64,000 nt of DNA from NCBI GenBank assembly GCA_941918925.1, contig OW799233.1:142602223-142666222 (forward strand). The letters are read 5' to 3'. A program made the position numbers and the translations under genes. This DNA is from Phyto melanocephala (taxonomy: Eukaryota; Arthropoda; Insecta; Diptera; Rhinophoridae). Below, piece after piece: positions 35,561 through 47,337 of the stretch; positions within the stretch are counted from its first letter, which is position 1, and every line of letters starts with the position of its first letter. The notes beneath the pieces are model-generated. The model was not told the origin of the DNA. It worked only from the letters and a program-made list of their open reading frames with translations, and ran no database searches.

Positions 35561-37654
35561 AATATAAAACTGTGTGATTATAATATAATAAAGATTTGCA
35601 TCGTTATTGCAGATATGTTTGTTCAAATTCAATTGCTGTAAAAGCCTGATACAGTTCTCAGTATTCTTACCATTATTGTAAGTATTTACCTAAATTTCTT
35701 CACAAAGTTTAATCCACTTTTTATATTAATGGAAGTTGTCCTTGTGTTTAAAATTCAAGCTAGCTATTTCTTTTGAAAATCATAAGATACAGTACTCTTA
35801 TCAATTACTTAATTGCAAAGTTTTCATATACGTACATACTGTTACGTTTATACCTCTTATAGAAGTTGGTTTATTTCCTTTAACGAACCGGGATTCTCTT
35901 GTATTGCAAATAATAACAATTGAAATTTATTATCTAAAAGAGAGCACTTTATTTATTAATTTATACTCGAATATCTTATACAGAACTTTAATATTTAGGA
36001 TTTAGAAATCACATTTTTGTTTATCCTCACGGCAAGCTGAGTAGATGGAGCTTCACAGAACGAAAAAATGTAGATGTAAATCATATTTGGCCATTTCTTC
36101 AAACAATTGTTTGTAAGCCCGACCTCATTTATTTCTATGCTCCTTAATTTAGTCGTCGATGATGTAGACAGATTAGCTTTAAAAGGCAAAAAATAAATAA
36201 TAAATTAATTTTCGCCAAACTATCGCACTGAAAAATCTTACGGAAGATATCACAAGCCTTCTTTAGATGTACCAGATATGAATCTGGATAATGTTTAATA
36301 CTTCGCTCAGAAACTGCGGGTCAACTATGATGTGCTGAAAGTCACAAAAAGCTCACTGGAAATGTTAAAAAAAAATTCATCAAAAGACTGTGTGTTGGTA
36401 AAGGATGTTTTAAAAAAATCACACATAATTTTTTTGAACATTTTTTTTTTTCATTTTAGAATAAAATTTTTTTCCTAAAACTTTTAATTATCCTCCAGAA
36501 GTTACGTAAATAAAGACATTTTCAATATTCTGCTTTTATTTTATATTTGGTTCGAACAGGTTAATTGTTTTGCACTATTTTAATTTTAATTGATATTAAT
36601 TTTCTTTTAAATTTTTTATTTGAGCAAAAATAATTAATTTTTTTCTGTGTTTATCAATAAGCCACTGCAATGTGTTTAGGACAATCCAATAGGTATGCGT
36701 TTTGATGTGGAATTGTAAAAAGAAAGCATTTTTATCTAAGGTTATCAGTGCAGTTAAGGTTCTTTTTTTACTTTTGTAGGAACATTTGTTAATTTTAAAT
36801 CTCTATATAAATATATCCATCCAATGATATTTACATTCTGCTTTTTTTTCGTGCGTAAATACCCGCAAAAAAATATTCGCATAATTTTTGCGAGTGCAAG
36901 TATTCGTTACATCACAAATACATACATACATTTTACCTTTTTTTATAATTAAAAAAACAAATAACTGTAATAATATGTTTATAGTTATTAAGAAAATGTC
37001 TTACAAATGGCTTTAATTTATTATAAAGTCATTGTAAAAGTGTTTAAAGTCAAAGGACCCTTTTTTGGATTTAAATTTCTAGTCACGTTTCGTTGCTGTT
37101 TAATGTTAGCAACAAATTTATTCGCTTCTTTTTTGCATTTATAAAAAGTAAAATAAAAAAAACACTTTTAGTAAAAAGGCAAATTTCTAAGAGGGGGTGA
37201 TATAAAAGGAAGCTTTCATCAAATAAATTTTTGTATCTGCATCTAAAAAAGTAAATTGGTATTTTATGTTAAAATGTAGAAAGTTAACTCTAAAAGGTAT
37301 GTATTGTATTTAAACTCATGTACTTCGCATAATAATGATAGTAACTAAAGCAATTTAATTTTCATTACGTTTCACTTTTGTTAAGTTTACATTTCTCTTG
37401 TTAACTACTATAATCGAATACCCATACTAGAGGTTTAACGATTCAGTTAAAAAAAACTGTATCGCAATGTAGTTATTCATGTGACAAAATGTGATACATA
37501 AATATAACATATACTTTTTATTAATAATTGTTCATTCTGTATCATATGTTTAAATACAGTTAAGGTTTTTTAGTTGTGAACACAATCTCTATTGTATTGG
37601 TTATATTGCAGATTTGCTAAAAATCAATTGATAATAAACGTCAGGCTGCTCAAA
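35561..37654. other. No gene recognised
   Basis: AT-rich sequence. At 36630-36649 there is a right end resembling the CACAGAAAAAAA-type MITE of 13134-14109; its left end was not found. A short open stretch near 36220-36350 has one stop and no family match. Confidence 0.45.
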
Positions 37655-37659
37655 TCTTA

Positions 37660-38000
37660 CTTGTGCAGGGTTACAAAAAATATTTTAAAACTTTTTTATA
37701 ACATTTTTAAACATATGTAAAAAATATCAAAATAATTTTTAATTTAAAAAAAAAATATCATACATTTATTTAAGGTAGCAAACAAAATACCACAAAAATT
37801 ACTTTTTTTTTCTGCAAAAATTTTAATATATAATACAATAAAATACTTTAAAAACATATGAGTGGAAATTGTATTGTTATACAAAATGTTTCAATGGAAA
37901 CTGCAAACAACAACTATACAATACTGTAAACACATACAAAAATAGTACCAATAGTACAATATAACTGGCGTTATGAAATGAATTAATATATCGCAACATT
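37660..38000 (+). repeat. Repeat shared with 45575-47560, with empty piggyBac site
   Basis: aaaatactttaaaaacatat then gagtggaaattgtattgtta, caaaatgtttcaatggaaac and aacaactatacaatac match the flanks of the piggyBac-type element at 45734-47337. Here the TTAA (37848-37851) is intact, so this is a paralogous empty site. Confidence 0.75.
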
Positions 38001-38536
38001 CTGTGAGGAAGAAATTAAGCGAAATAATTTTTTTACAGCTTTTATTGTCGGTAAAATTTAATTAACTCAAAACTAATCTTCTAACTAAACATTCTAATCA
38101 GCTTACATCGGGATGAAAATTTTAAAATTGTCGTTTTAAAAAATATTTTAAATTGTTGGCGTTATAATACCCTGCACCTGTGGTACCAAAGGTGGGTGTA
38201 TAAAAAGTATATGCTTTCTGAAAGCTATTGAGCAATGTAAGTCTATCCGTCCGTCGGTCACTAATCGGCAAGGTTATAGGCAAAACATTTTGGGAAAATA
38301 TAAATTCTTTTAAATCTATTAATTTTATCAAGCTTCCAAATAATTTTTAACACGATAAAGCCATTATATTACTAGCCGTAATCTGAAACTTTTTTTCTGA
38401 GAAAAACTAACAAATCATTTTAAAACTAATTGTGATAAAAGCATCCAAAAACAACTGATTTGGTGTTTTTTTCTAAAACTAAGAAACGAAAATGGATTTT
38501 TTTCAGCTTCTAGATAAGGATGAAAGTCGATATAGG

Positions 38537-40439
38537 TGGGTCAATTTCAAAAAAACGCAATTTTTGTGTCCCCGCACTTTACACTACTATATTAGTTAAA
38601 AAAACAACAACAAAAAATAAAAAATTTGAAAGTGATCAGCGAGGAATATGTAACAAAAAAACGTAATTCTCAAATTTGTATGTTTGTTTTTTTTGTTTAT
38701 TCAGAATGGTGTTTTGTTTCTCCCTCGGAGACCTTCCATACAAAAGCATGTGTCCCCCGTTAGAATTTTTAGTAAACAAAATTAAATAAAATCCAGAAAA
38801 AAGTAAATATGCAACATTTAATAACAGTTTTCGAATTATTGAGTTCCTTTCTTGAGCTTTCATTTGTTATAGTCGTCAAAACTGAATTAGTGCGAATTTG
38901 GTGTTGCAAAGAAAGGTTGTCCCCTCAATTTGCATTGAGCGTCACTTTTTTTATAATTCAAGTAATATTACTAGTTTTCAATTTGCATTTAAATAAAGTA
39001 AATAACGTAAGGAAAGTACAAACCTTAATTATAACAAAGGTGAAAAAGCGAAAAAAATCTTTGTAAAAAAGTGTGCATTTGCGTAGTTTTTGTGAACACC
39101 ATGGTAAGGGTGCAATAAAAATTCATGAGCGTCACGCTAATTTTTTTAAAAGTGAATGTATTAAATGTAAAAAATTTAAGTTGGCAATTATCGTTTACAT
39201 GGTTTCAACACATTTTTTTATAATTTGTGAGTTTGAGAAATAAATTGCCTACGAAAAAAAACCAGAATAGGCAAATATTTCATGAGCATCACTTTTTATA
39301 TATATTGCTTCATAGCTTAAAATGCTTAATTATGATTTTATTTTTTAATTTTTAAGAATAAAACAACAAAATTAATGGCGGATGAAAGAGCACAGAGATA
39401 TCAAGAGAAAATAAAGCTCGATAAAGCGCGTAATGACGAATATAAAAGAAAGAAGAAAGGTATAATCGTGGTATATTTGTGTTTAATCGTGCTTTTGCAA
39501 CATAAACCTCTGGGGGACCGGAAATTTATGCAACTGCCACAAACTAAATTCGAAAGTGGTAAAAATTAATGAGAATAAAAAAAAAACAAAGCCGCTTGTC
39601 ATTTCATGAAGTTTATACAGATTCAGAATAAGAATTCGAATGAAAATTTATAAATTAAATTAAGATAAATGATTGTTTTGCGTCAAATATTTACATATGT
39701 GTCTAAGTTTCTTCAAGAATTACTTCCTTTTTTCCATTTTTGCTAAAGACATCAAAAAATATGTATATGTTTAGTTTTGTATGAAAATTTTTGTTTTTTG
39801 AAGATTTTTTGTTTTTTTTTTTACTTACTTTTTGTAAAAGAATAAACTTTTTTTCGTTAAACTTAAAATTTAGCATTATTTCTTGTTTACGTACAACAAA
39901 ATCTCTTGATCGTCACAAAATATCTTGAGCGTCACACTTAGTTTTTTTTCCCCTTAAAACGCTTATAATTAATTTTTTTTTAATAAATTGTTACAAGCCT
40001 ATTACTTTGCAAGTGACCTCTAAGTTCAAGTCTTTTTTTACCAAAAATTTACATATTTTCATCTTAAAATTTTAAAATAACTTGTCACTTTTAAAAAAAA
40101 TTAAAAATCAAGGTGAACCGTGATTTTGTGTTTATAATCGAAAAGGTGATTTTCGCAAAAGTCAATCTTGAGAAACAAAATAATATCGTAGTAAGCTTGA
40201 ATTTCAAATATTTTTGCATTTTTAGCGATTTTTTATACATATTTGGTGTGTGACGCTCAAGATAGAAATCATAGAAAATCTAAAAAAATTTAAAAAATAT
40301 TGATCTTTTTGAGAGCCCAAAAGTACCACCGGAATCATCATCAATTTCTACATAAATTGCCCACTCTTACCGGCGAATTGAAAAAACTTTAAAAATAAGG
40401 AAAAAAGCTCGATGTGTACGTTTTTTGGAAATTGACCCA
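38537..40439 (+). mobile_element. Uncharacterised DNA transposon with TGGGTCAATTTC inverted ends
   Basis: Left end TGGGTCAATTTCAAAAAAAC and right end GTTTTTTGGAAATTGACCCA are inverted repeats of about 20 bases with one mismatch. GG lies on both sides (38535-38536, 40440-40441), compatible with a 2-bp duplication. The interior has at least four exact copies of GAGCGTCAC (near 38937, 39126, 39923 and reverse at 40252) and two variants. One short coding exon candidate is present (39375). I cannot assign it to a superfamily. Confidence 0.65.
39375..39569 (+). CDS. Basic N-terminal-like exon within the 1.9 kb transposon
   Basis: The frame starts MADERAQRYQEKIKLDKARN and DEYKRKKK, very basic and probably helical, then loses character after a possible donor (aagaaag|gtataat at about 39461). 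Similar Lys/Glu/Tyr-rich openings are known at the N-terminus of some insect transposon proteins. No catalytic domain follows, so it is at most a remnant first exon. Function not assigned. Confidence 0.3.
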   Translation: MADERAQRYQEKIKLDKARNDEYKRKKKGIIVVYLCLIVLLQHKPLGDRKFMQLPQTKFESGKN

Positions 40440-41044
40440 GGTATCACATTAAAGGTCTTGACTAGCAAAATATAAGAGTGTAAAAACAATTTTTAAAATC
40501 CATAATATGCGCAACTATAAAATGAAGTACAACAAGTTTATAAATGGATTAAAAATGTACCCAACTCTCTCAATATTGGTATCACATGATGGTGCTTATT
40601 TATATAAAAGTTAAGAAAATTTGTTTTCTTATCCCCATTAATATGGATATGGCAGCTACATAAAATTTCTATCGAAAGAGCAAGAATATGTATCTTAATA
40701 TTTACGTCACGAACATTAAGCAAAATGTTTGGGAATTTTTTATTTCTTTTAAACAGTAAACCTACCAGGTGTAAAAATATTTTACAGTTTATAAAGCTGT
40801 CAAAACTCTGAAGTTTTGCTGAAAAGAAAAAAATTTAAGATGTCGGCGCGCCGCGGCGCGGCGTTTCTTTGTGACCCCACATTTATACATAAAGGTACTT
40901 TCATGAAATTTACGTATACGTATAATAAATACAAATTTCAAACAGCCTGCTTTCATTCGATTACACAGGAAATTGAAATTAATTTTAAAAATGTCGTCGT
41001 TGCAAATAGTTTAGTTGAATAATTGTATTTTGATAAATAAAATT

Positions 41045-41540
41045 TACCTTTATTTTTTTACTACCTTACGAGTTGCCAACATACATAAATTTAAAAGTCT
41101 ATAGTAAGTAAATGTTAATTTTTATTAAAATTATTTTTTTGAAGACATAAATTTTATTCCTAATGAATACTTAAAGAATAAAGTTTAAAAATCGTTTCAT
41201 ATTTATTTAGAATAAGTTATATTTAAAATATTTGTTTTGCCACAATCCTTTAAATTTGCAAAAGAAGTTTTAGTAGGCAACAATGTTGCCATTTTACTTT
41301 CTGAAACATCAAAAAATTACTTTTTTGTAAATATCGTTGAAATCTGAGTGGAAATTAAAGAAGAGAAGAGTGTGTTAGTGAAGAAGTGTGAGTTTATTGC
41401 CAGTTTCAGGCATTCACTTTCATGTTAAGTTCATTAAAATCCACGGATGGGTAAGGTTATTGATAGTTTAATTTTTTAAAGTTTAATCAATTTATTTATT
41501 TCATAGTTTCAAATTTGTCCAGCCAATAAATTTTATTCCG
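41045..41540. other. No gene recognised
   Basis: AT-rich sequence following a short GC-rich spike at 40844-40863; no gene seen. Confidence 0.45.
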
Positions 41541-41543
41541 TTA

Positions 41544-42068
41544 TACCCTGTTCAGACAGATATTTTTAATTGTTTCAATTTAGTGTTGATTGAGCAATTA
41601 AAATAAGTGTTCAGACATACTCAATTTATCTTACTCCATTAGCATTTGATAGCTGTAAAATACGATGTATTTATACCAAATCAAATAATGCCTTCTTCTT
41701 AGCGTTTTTCCTGTTGATAAAATATATTTACAATTATATTTATACATATATATATACTTGTATGTATGTATGTATTTAAATTTATTCAACCATTTTTTTT
41801 TAATTTTCTTCAAAAATTTTTCATTTTCTTAATTTTTATTTTTTGTATATTTATTTGTTTGACATTAGAAATGCCACCTATAGAATTTTCTTCTCACTGA
41901 ACATACTTATCAAGAGTTGTATTTCGAGTTTTAGACAATAAGTGAAACAATTAAGTATATATTGCTCAATTTAAAAATAATTTTTAGTATGGTAATTTGA
42001 GCTCAATAAGGACTTTAATTGCGATAATATTATAAATTGACAATTAAGGCGCCTGTGTGAACATAGTA
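41544..42068 (-). mobile_element. PIF/Harbinger-type MITE, TTA target duplication (copy 2)
   Basis: Ends TACCCTGTTCAGACA and TGTGTGAACATAGTA with TTA at 41541-41543 and 42069-42071. It is the same element as 34178-34654 in opposite orientation; subterminal phrase gagcaattaaaataagtgtt is shared. Confidence 0.75.
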
Positions 42069-42071
42069 TTA

Positions 42072-43470
42072 CACAGTAATATAAAACGTACAACGTTGCG
42101 TGCGAAAAAAAGCGAAAAGAATTCCAAAATAAAAATGAATAGACATGTTATGGAACAATAAAGTTATATACGAAAACGCACAGTTTATCCCATTATAAGC
42201 AATGATTTTTATTTATTATATATTCTTGGTCGAACCCGTACCGTGCACTCAAAAGAAACCATCACCGTTATAGACGCGAGTGAGACAAAGGACTTCAATT
42301 TGTCGATCCGACGTCTGTCCCACAGCACGGTCTCTTTTTTTATTCATGTCATTGCAAATCATTTGGAGTAGAAATGGCTCAAACAAAAAGCGCAACATTC
42401 CATACACGCACTGGCGTGCAACCACAACTTTGTTAATCCATACTTAGTAATACTGCGGCTTAATATTTTTTACAATTTTTTTATGTATTTTATTGTAATC
42501 GATGTTTTTGCTATGATTTACCGTTTTATTATATCATTGTCACTTTTAGTTTTGGTATTCTATTTTTTTTTTTGAACACGCTAACACTGACAAAGCTGTA
42601 GAGAAAAAATTTTCGAGCGATTAATAATTTATTTAAATGAGAGTAATGTCTTGTTGGTTTTGTTTTGTTATTTATGTTTACACTGAAATATAGTAACTAG
42701 AAGCATGTCAAGCAAGTAGTATCTTTTAAAGCATTTTACGCAGCAGTATTTACATTTGTATAAAAATATTTTCTTAGTTATTTTTCAAAATATAGATTCG
42801 TTGTCTTTGTATTTTAAGAAACGAAGCTGAATTGTAACATTGTTTATTAAATGTTTCGTTAAAAAAAGTAACAAAGTTCAAATAAGTGCAAATTATTTTT
42901 ATTTTTCGTTCACGTTTTTAAACTTTGCATGCATATTCTAGAAACCTAATATACACATTTTAAGTGCATAAATTTCCTATCCCTGCTCATCAGCAAAAGA
43001 AAGCAGCTAAATAGTTTTTTTTTTACATTGAACCAATGTATCTAAAAGTTGTCTGTCCAAACAATTTGTTAAAAGTTTTTTTACTAAATTAAAGTATCAA
43101 ATTATTAAAAGAAATGTTTTCGCTAATATATTGCAAAAATAATTATAATTTCTTTGGAATTAAAATTTTAAAACTATTTTTCATATATACAATATAATAC
43201 ACGTTAATAGACTTAACAATAAAACATTGGTCTCCTACAGACAAAAAATCGATTTAACATACTTTAACGATATAACGAAAAATGTAGAAAGCGACTTTTA
43301 AATTCGACAAAAGATTTTTTATTGTAAGGTGCTACGCCCTAATATACATATGTATGTATTGTATCTGAGTAACAGAACATGCACAAAAACAAAACAACAA
43401 AATTTTCACTTTCCTTAATTTTCAATTATGGCAAATCTAAAGTATTTCTATGAAGTGTCCCACAGCTGTC
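42072..43470. other. No gene recognised; one GC-richer patch
   Basis: Mostly AT-rich. Bases 42225-42330 (gtcgaacccgtaccgtgcac, then gacgcgagtgagacaaagga, cgatccgacgtctgtccc) are clearly richer in GC and CpG than the surroundings but match nothing I know and do not fold as a tRNA. Confidence 0.45.
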
Positions 43471-43477
43471 AATCAAA

Positions 43478-43780
43478 TCACAAAAACAACATTACAACAA
43501 CAACATACATACATTCAAACGTGTATATTGGTTAAAGAAAACGTGGCATCGAATCCCAGCTGGCCAAAAAAAAATTTTTTTAAATTTTTTTTTATATTTT
43601 TTATGTTTTATTTAATATATTATTTATGTTTTTATTATTACTTTTATTAAAATTTTTTTTTTGTTTTATATATATTATATATATAATAATTTTTTTTTAA
43701 TTATTATTTTTTTTTTTTTTTTTTTTTTTTAATTTTTTTTTATTTTTTTTTTTTTTTTTGTTTACTATCACTTTGTTTTT
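43478..43780 (+). mobile_element. Family A internal fragment
   Basis: caaaaacaacattacaacaa, catacattcaaacgtgtata and cgtggcatcgaatcccagct followed by a T-rich tract match the middle of family A. Both ends are missing. Confidence 0.75.
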
Positions 43781-43989
43781 TTTTTTTGTCTGAATCAATT
43801 TTATTCTACTTTTTTATTATGCCGTTTTGCTATTAGAGACATTAATTTGTTTAAATTTAGTAGGGGAGAGATGGTGTTTACACAGCGTTTCATGATTAAA
43901 AAAATTTATTGCTGTAATCAACATGAAATCTTTTACTAAACCGATTAAAATAAAAGTATATAGTAGAATCATTTACTTATCCAGCAAAG

Positions 43990-44305
43990 AAAACTGTGGC
44001 AAACAAGTGCTTTTGCAGAGGTTTAAACAAAGTGACAATGTGCTTTATGTAGATAAAAAAATATATATTTACTTATGAACTGCACTCCATTCTAATAAGT
44101 GCTTAGAAGTAATGCAAAGTAATGAACAAATTTGATGTGTCATGAGTTAGTGTTTCTTGCTAACAAGAATTGTTTAAGATATTCTGATTTTGTATTCATT
44201 TTGAAACACATCATTTATAAACAATTATTTCGCATTTTAGGAGTCATTTATAATCCTGCAAATGTAATTTACTTTGTACTACTTTTTCATTTCTTTCCTG
44301 GTTAG
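43990..44305 (-). mobile_element. CCCAGCAAA-type MITE, diverged, reverse
   Basis: Left end tatccagcaaagaaaac, internal attctaataagtgc and tcatgagttagtg, right end cctggttagaagtg. The order fits the reverse of the copy at 57660-58046, with low similarity. Confidence 0.35.
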
Positions 44306-44447
44306 AAGTGCTTTGCTGCAACCACAATTAAGTGAATAAAATATAAATTTTGTGTGACTTAAATGATTTTGCGATAATTAAGAATTTGTGATAGAATTTT
44401 TTGGTACAACCGTTTTAGTCAAAGAAAAAACTGATTGTAAAAAACCT

Positions 44448-44880
44448 GTGACTGTTCATAAAATATATTTATAAGTTTTGGAGTGCAAAGAACATTTTTT
44501 AGAATTTCTTACTCCCTGTCTCTCTATTTTTTTTTCTGAACAGATTTTAAAATATCTGTGACTAATTATAAAATATCTTTTAAAATTTTTGAGTGCAAAG
44601 AACTTTTTTTTTTAATTTTTGACTGCCTGTCTCTCTGTCTTTGTTTCGGATCGTAATTGGCATAAAAACTACTTAATGAATTCTACTAAAATTTGGTAGA
44701 AGAAGAAGAAGTCTTGATACCTGGATTAACATACAGTATACTTTTTATTGCGATATAATAAAATAATATTTAAAATGATACAGAAGAACACGACAAAAAG
44801 TGGAATCTGAAAGACATTATTCTAGCAATCAGAATTTAACTTGATATAAAAACAATTCAATGCGCATTGGGTTCAGCTAG
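44448..44880 (+). mobile_element. Helitron 3' region with two diverged tandem units
   Basis: The end is CAATGCGCATTG (a perfect 12-bp palindrome) then ggttcagCTAG with T following, the standard Helitron terminus. Upstream, the block gtgact...gagtgcaaagaac...ctgtctctct occurs twice, about 115 bases apart (near 44448 and 44561). The 5' TC end is not located. Confidence 0.6.
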
Positions 44881-44901
44881 TTTCTTAATATAATATTAAA
44901 A

Positions 44902-45178
44902 CTAGCTTGTGCCCGCGACTTCGTCTGCGTAGTTATCGGGATAAAAGGTAGACTTAGTATTAACAACAAAAATAAAAATATTTACAATACAAACAACCCG
45001 TTTAGGATGCGTTATTATTATTTTTATTTGATATAGAGTAGCCTATTTGTTAATCTAGGTTGTTATCTATCTATCTATCTATGTGCCAAATTTCATTTAG
45101 TTCCGTTCAGCCGTTTTTGCGTGATTGAGTAACATATATCCAAACATACAAACATTCACATTTATTATATTAGTAGGA
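44902..45178 (-). mobile_element. Complete short non-autonomous Helitron
   Basis: On the minus strand it begins TCCTACTAATATAATAAATG at 45178, has tcacgcaaaaacggctgaac and a GATA run, and ends with the hairpin region cgcagacgaagtcgcgggca then caagCTAG at 44902. The host bases are A before TC and T after CTAG, as for Helitron insertion between A and T. Very similar short Helitrons (CGGACGAAGTCGCGGGC end) are widespread in insects. Confidence 0.8.
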
Positions 45179-45573
45179 TTAAGTACATAACTTTTTGAGC
45201 TAAAACACACATATATTTTGTATTGGTGTGTCACTGTCTATATTTCTAATCATCATATTGTAATTTTCTAAAAGTTCGTTTTTTGTACTAAATTTCAAAC
45301 AATCGATTAAGTAAAAGGAGTAGTAAAGAAAATTTATTTTGTATTAGCATGACGCTTTAAACGTCATCCATCCTCCAAGGAATGAGGGATATTAAACCTA
45401 CGCCCTAAACAAATTTTTTCCTTTGCAAACGAATAGTTTTGGCAACAACAAAACAAAAAATTTACATACATAAATAAAACCTTATAACTCCACAAACCAT
45501 CACTTACCCTCACACGCTTGAGCAGGATCCACAGGTACCAAGAATTTTCAAATAATAATAAACGCGAGGCAGA
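45179..45573. other. Spacer with a GC-richer, exon-like patch
   Basis: AT-rich except 45496-45590. On the minus strand bases 45550-45505 read KFLVPVDPAQACEG and then meet a donor-like GGTAAGTG. No acceptor precedes it, so I do not call an exon. Confidence 0.3.
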
Positions 45574-45733
45574 GTTACGAAAATATTTTTAAACAACTTT
45601 TAGTAACAATTTAAGCACAGATTTAAAATGGACTAAATAATTGAGATAAAAAATTACTATATATTTTTTACTTTGGCAGCAAAGTAATACCATAAAAATT
45701 ATTTTATTGTATTAATACAATAACATACTTTAA

Positions 45734-47337
45734 CCCTTTGACGACCAGAGGCAAACATTCTTGCCCAGGGGTTTTCATCATATAATTGTTTCCGTAGGAG
45801 ATCGAATAAATTTGTTCAATATTGGTTTACAGCAGACGATAGTGGCAACACAAATGTGGTCGGTGGTAGGTTCTTATCTGCCCCCATTTGCCTGCTAGGT
45901 GGCCTCAATGTTTGTCAAAAAGTCAACTTACTTTAGAGGGGTAGTGTGGAGAGACCGTAGGATGCATCTGTCTAAAACTAAGGCATATTTTGGCGGCACC
46001 TCTTACCTTTAAAAAAATATATTAGCCAGGTTTGTGTAAGTTTTGAGCTGCCCACAACTTTGCCAAACGTTTTTGGCAAGTATGTTTGCCTGTGGGCTGA
46101 AACGGAAAAAAATGCATTTAAAAATAATCAAATGTTTGTTGCTTATTTTCATCATTATATGTATATCTGAGTATACAGTCTTAAATTTTTTGGTGCATGT
46201 CTGTTTTTAATTGTTTATAATGAAATTTAATTGAACAAAACAGACTTTGTTTGTTATTGTTTTAAGTTGCAAGCTTTTTCTGCGCTGCTAGTGTCTTCGT
46301 TTTCATTCACTAATTATTCGAAATCAATAAGAGAAAACGTATTTCGTGCATTACTATTTAATATTGTATTATTATAGTATTTCGAGTCCAAGAGGATAAA
46401 CCGATAGAAATTGTTATCGAAGGCAATAATCCCGTAGAGTCTCCTGTAATTAAAAAGATCCGCAGTAGTCGTAACCTATTAACAGTTGCTGTAGAGGCTG
46501 AGCCAATTGCAACGACTTCTAATGCTTTAGTTATACTAGAAAAGCCAATACATTTTATACCACCAGATAAAACTTTCCGGTTCAGAGAGACGAGTGCCTA
46601 TAAAAGCCCCGTTTTTACTGGATTTCAGGATTGCACTTATGAATATTCCCAAGTTTTAAAACCTACTGTAAATATACATGAGAAAATGCCATCAGCATAT
46701 GATGTGTTTAATGCTGTTTGTAATTTTGAAGGTTAGGTTTTACAATTTCAACATACTAGTTCTTATTATAAAATAAGAAGTATAATTTTTGGTTTCAGTC
46801 CAAACTGTATGCTATGCAAAAAGGTCGTGTTTTCACTCTGACCGTGTAAGAGTTCATTTCAGCAATCTCAAAGTGCAGATATCAGGACGCGGCCTCCCAC
46901 CTATGGCAAATATAGTCGCACAAATGTATTTTGTACTATATGTAATGTATTATTTTGCTTCACATTATCACGTGACTACTTTGGCGAGTACCATGTATAG
47001 TACTTGTTATTTTTGTTCAAATTCTTTGTAAATTATTTGTTTAATAGCCTAAATAAATAAACAAATATAAAATAACATACGTTTCAATAAAATTTTTTTT
47101 ATAAAAGAATTTTCTTTCAGCCAATAGGCAAATACATTTGCCAGGAATAATTTTTTTTTCTTGGATAAAAAATTCCCTTTCAACCCAGAGGCAACTATAT
47201 TTGCCAATTAAAATGAGGGACAAAGCGAGGACCTAGAGGGCCAAATTTTTTTTACGTACCTATTATTGGTGCATATATTATGAAAATATAAAAAAATAAA
47301 AAATCGCTTCAGTAGAAAAAGTCCGGTCGTCAAAGGG
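45734..47337 (+). mobile_element. piggyBac-type element in TTAA
   Basis: Ends CCCTTTGACGACCAGAGGCA and ccggtcgtcaaaggg are inverted for about 15 bases, each flanked by TTAA (45730-45733 and 47338-47341). TTAA target plus CCC-starting ends defines the piggyBac superfamily. Repeats of the end sequence occur inside (aacccagaggcaactatatttgcc; ccaataggcaaatacatttgcc). At 1604 bases it is shorter than a full piggyBac and lacks the DDD catalytic core. Confidence 0.85.
46378..47013 (+). pseudogene. Coding remnant in the piggyBac-type element: open N-part and Cys-rich C-terminus
   Basis: A frame without Met is open from 46362 to the stop at 46734 (VFRVQEDKPIEIVIEGNNPV ... PSAYDVFNAVCNFEG), preceded by an acceptor-like attattatag at 46377 and ending at a donor-like g|gttagg. 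After a candidate intron, the sequence from 46799 reads in one frame NCMLCKKVV, one stop, then TYGKYSRTNVFCTICNVLFC and SRDYFGEYHV. The spacing CxxC ... CxxC ... C ... YH is like the Cys-rich C-terminal domain of piggyBac transposases. The two parts need a frame change to join. The N-part is not recognised. No catalytic Asp residues are present. Confidence 0.5.

Larger units (their letters stand above)
38168..40760 (+). mobile_element. Family B element interrupted by a 1.9 kb DNA transposon
   Basis: Left part: ataccctgcacctgtgg, aaagtatatgctttctgaaa, gtccgtcggtcactaatcgg and caaggttataggcaaaac. Right part after the insert: ggtcttgactagcaaaatat and cctctcaatattggtatcac-like sequence, as in the B copy at 48410. 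The 3' hairpin is missing. Confidence 0.6.

Noticed and set aside
36220..36370. Short coding-like stretch (PNYRTEKSYGRYHKPSLDVP)
   Set aside because: A stop interrupts it and I recognise no family; too short to call.
42225..42330. Possible structured RNA or promoter in a GC-richer patch
   Set aside because: No tRNA or known RNA fold and no nearby transcript evidence; noted only as a compositional patch.
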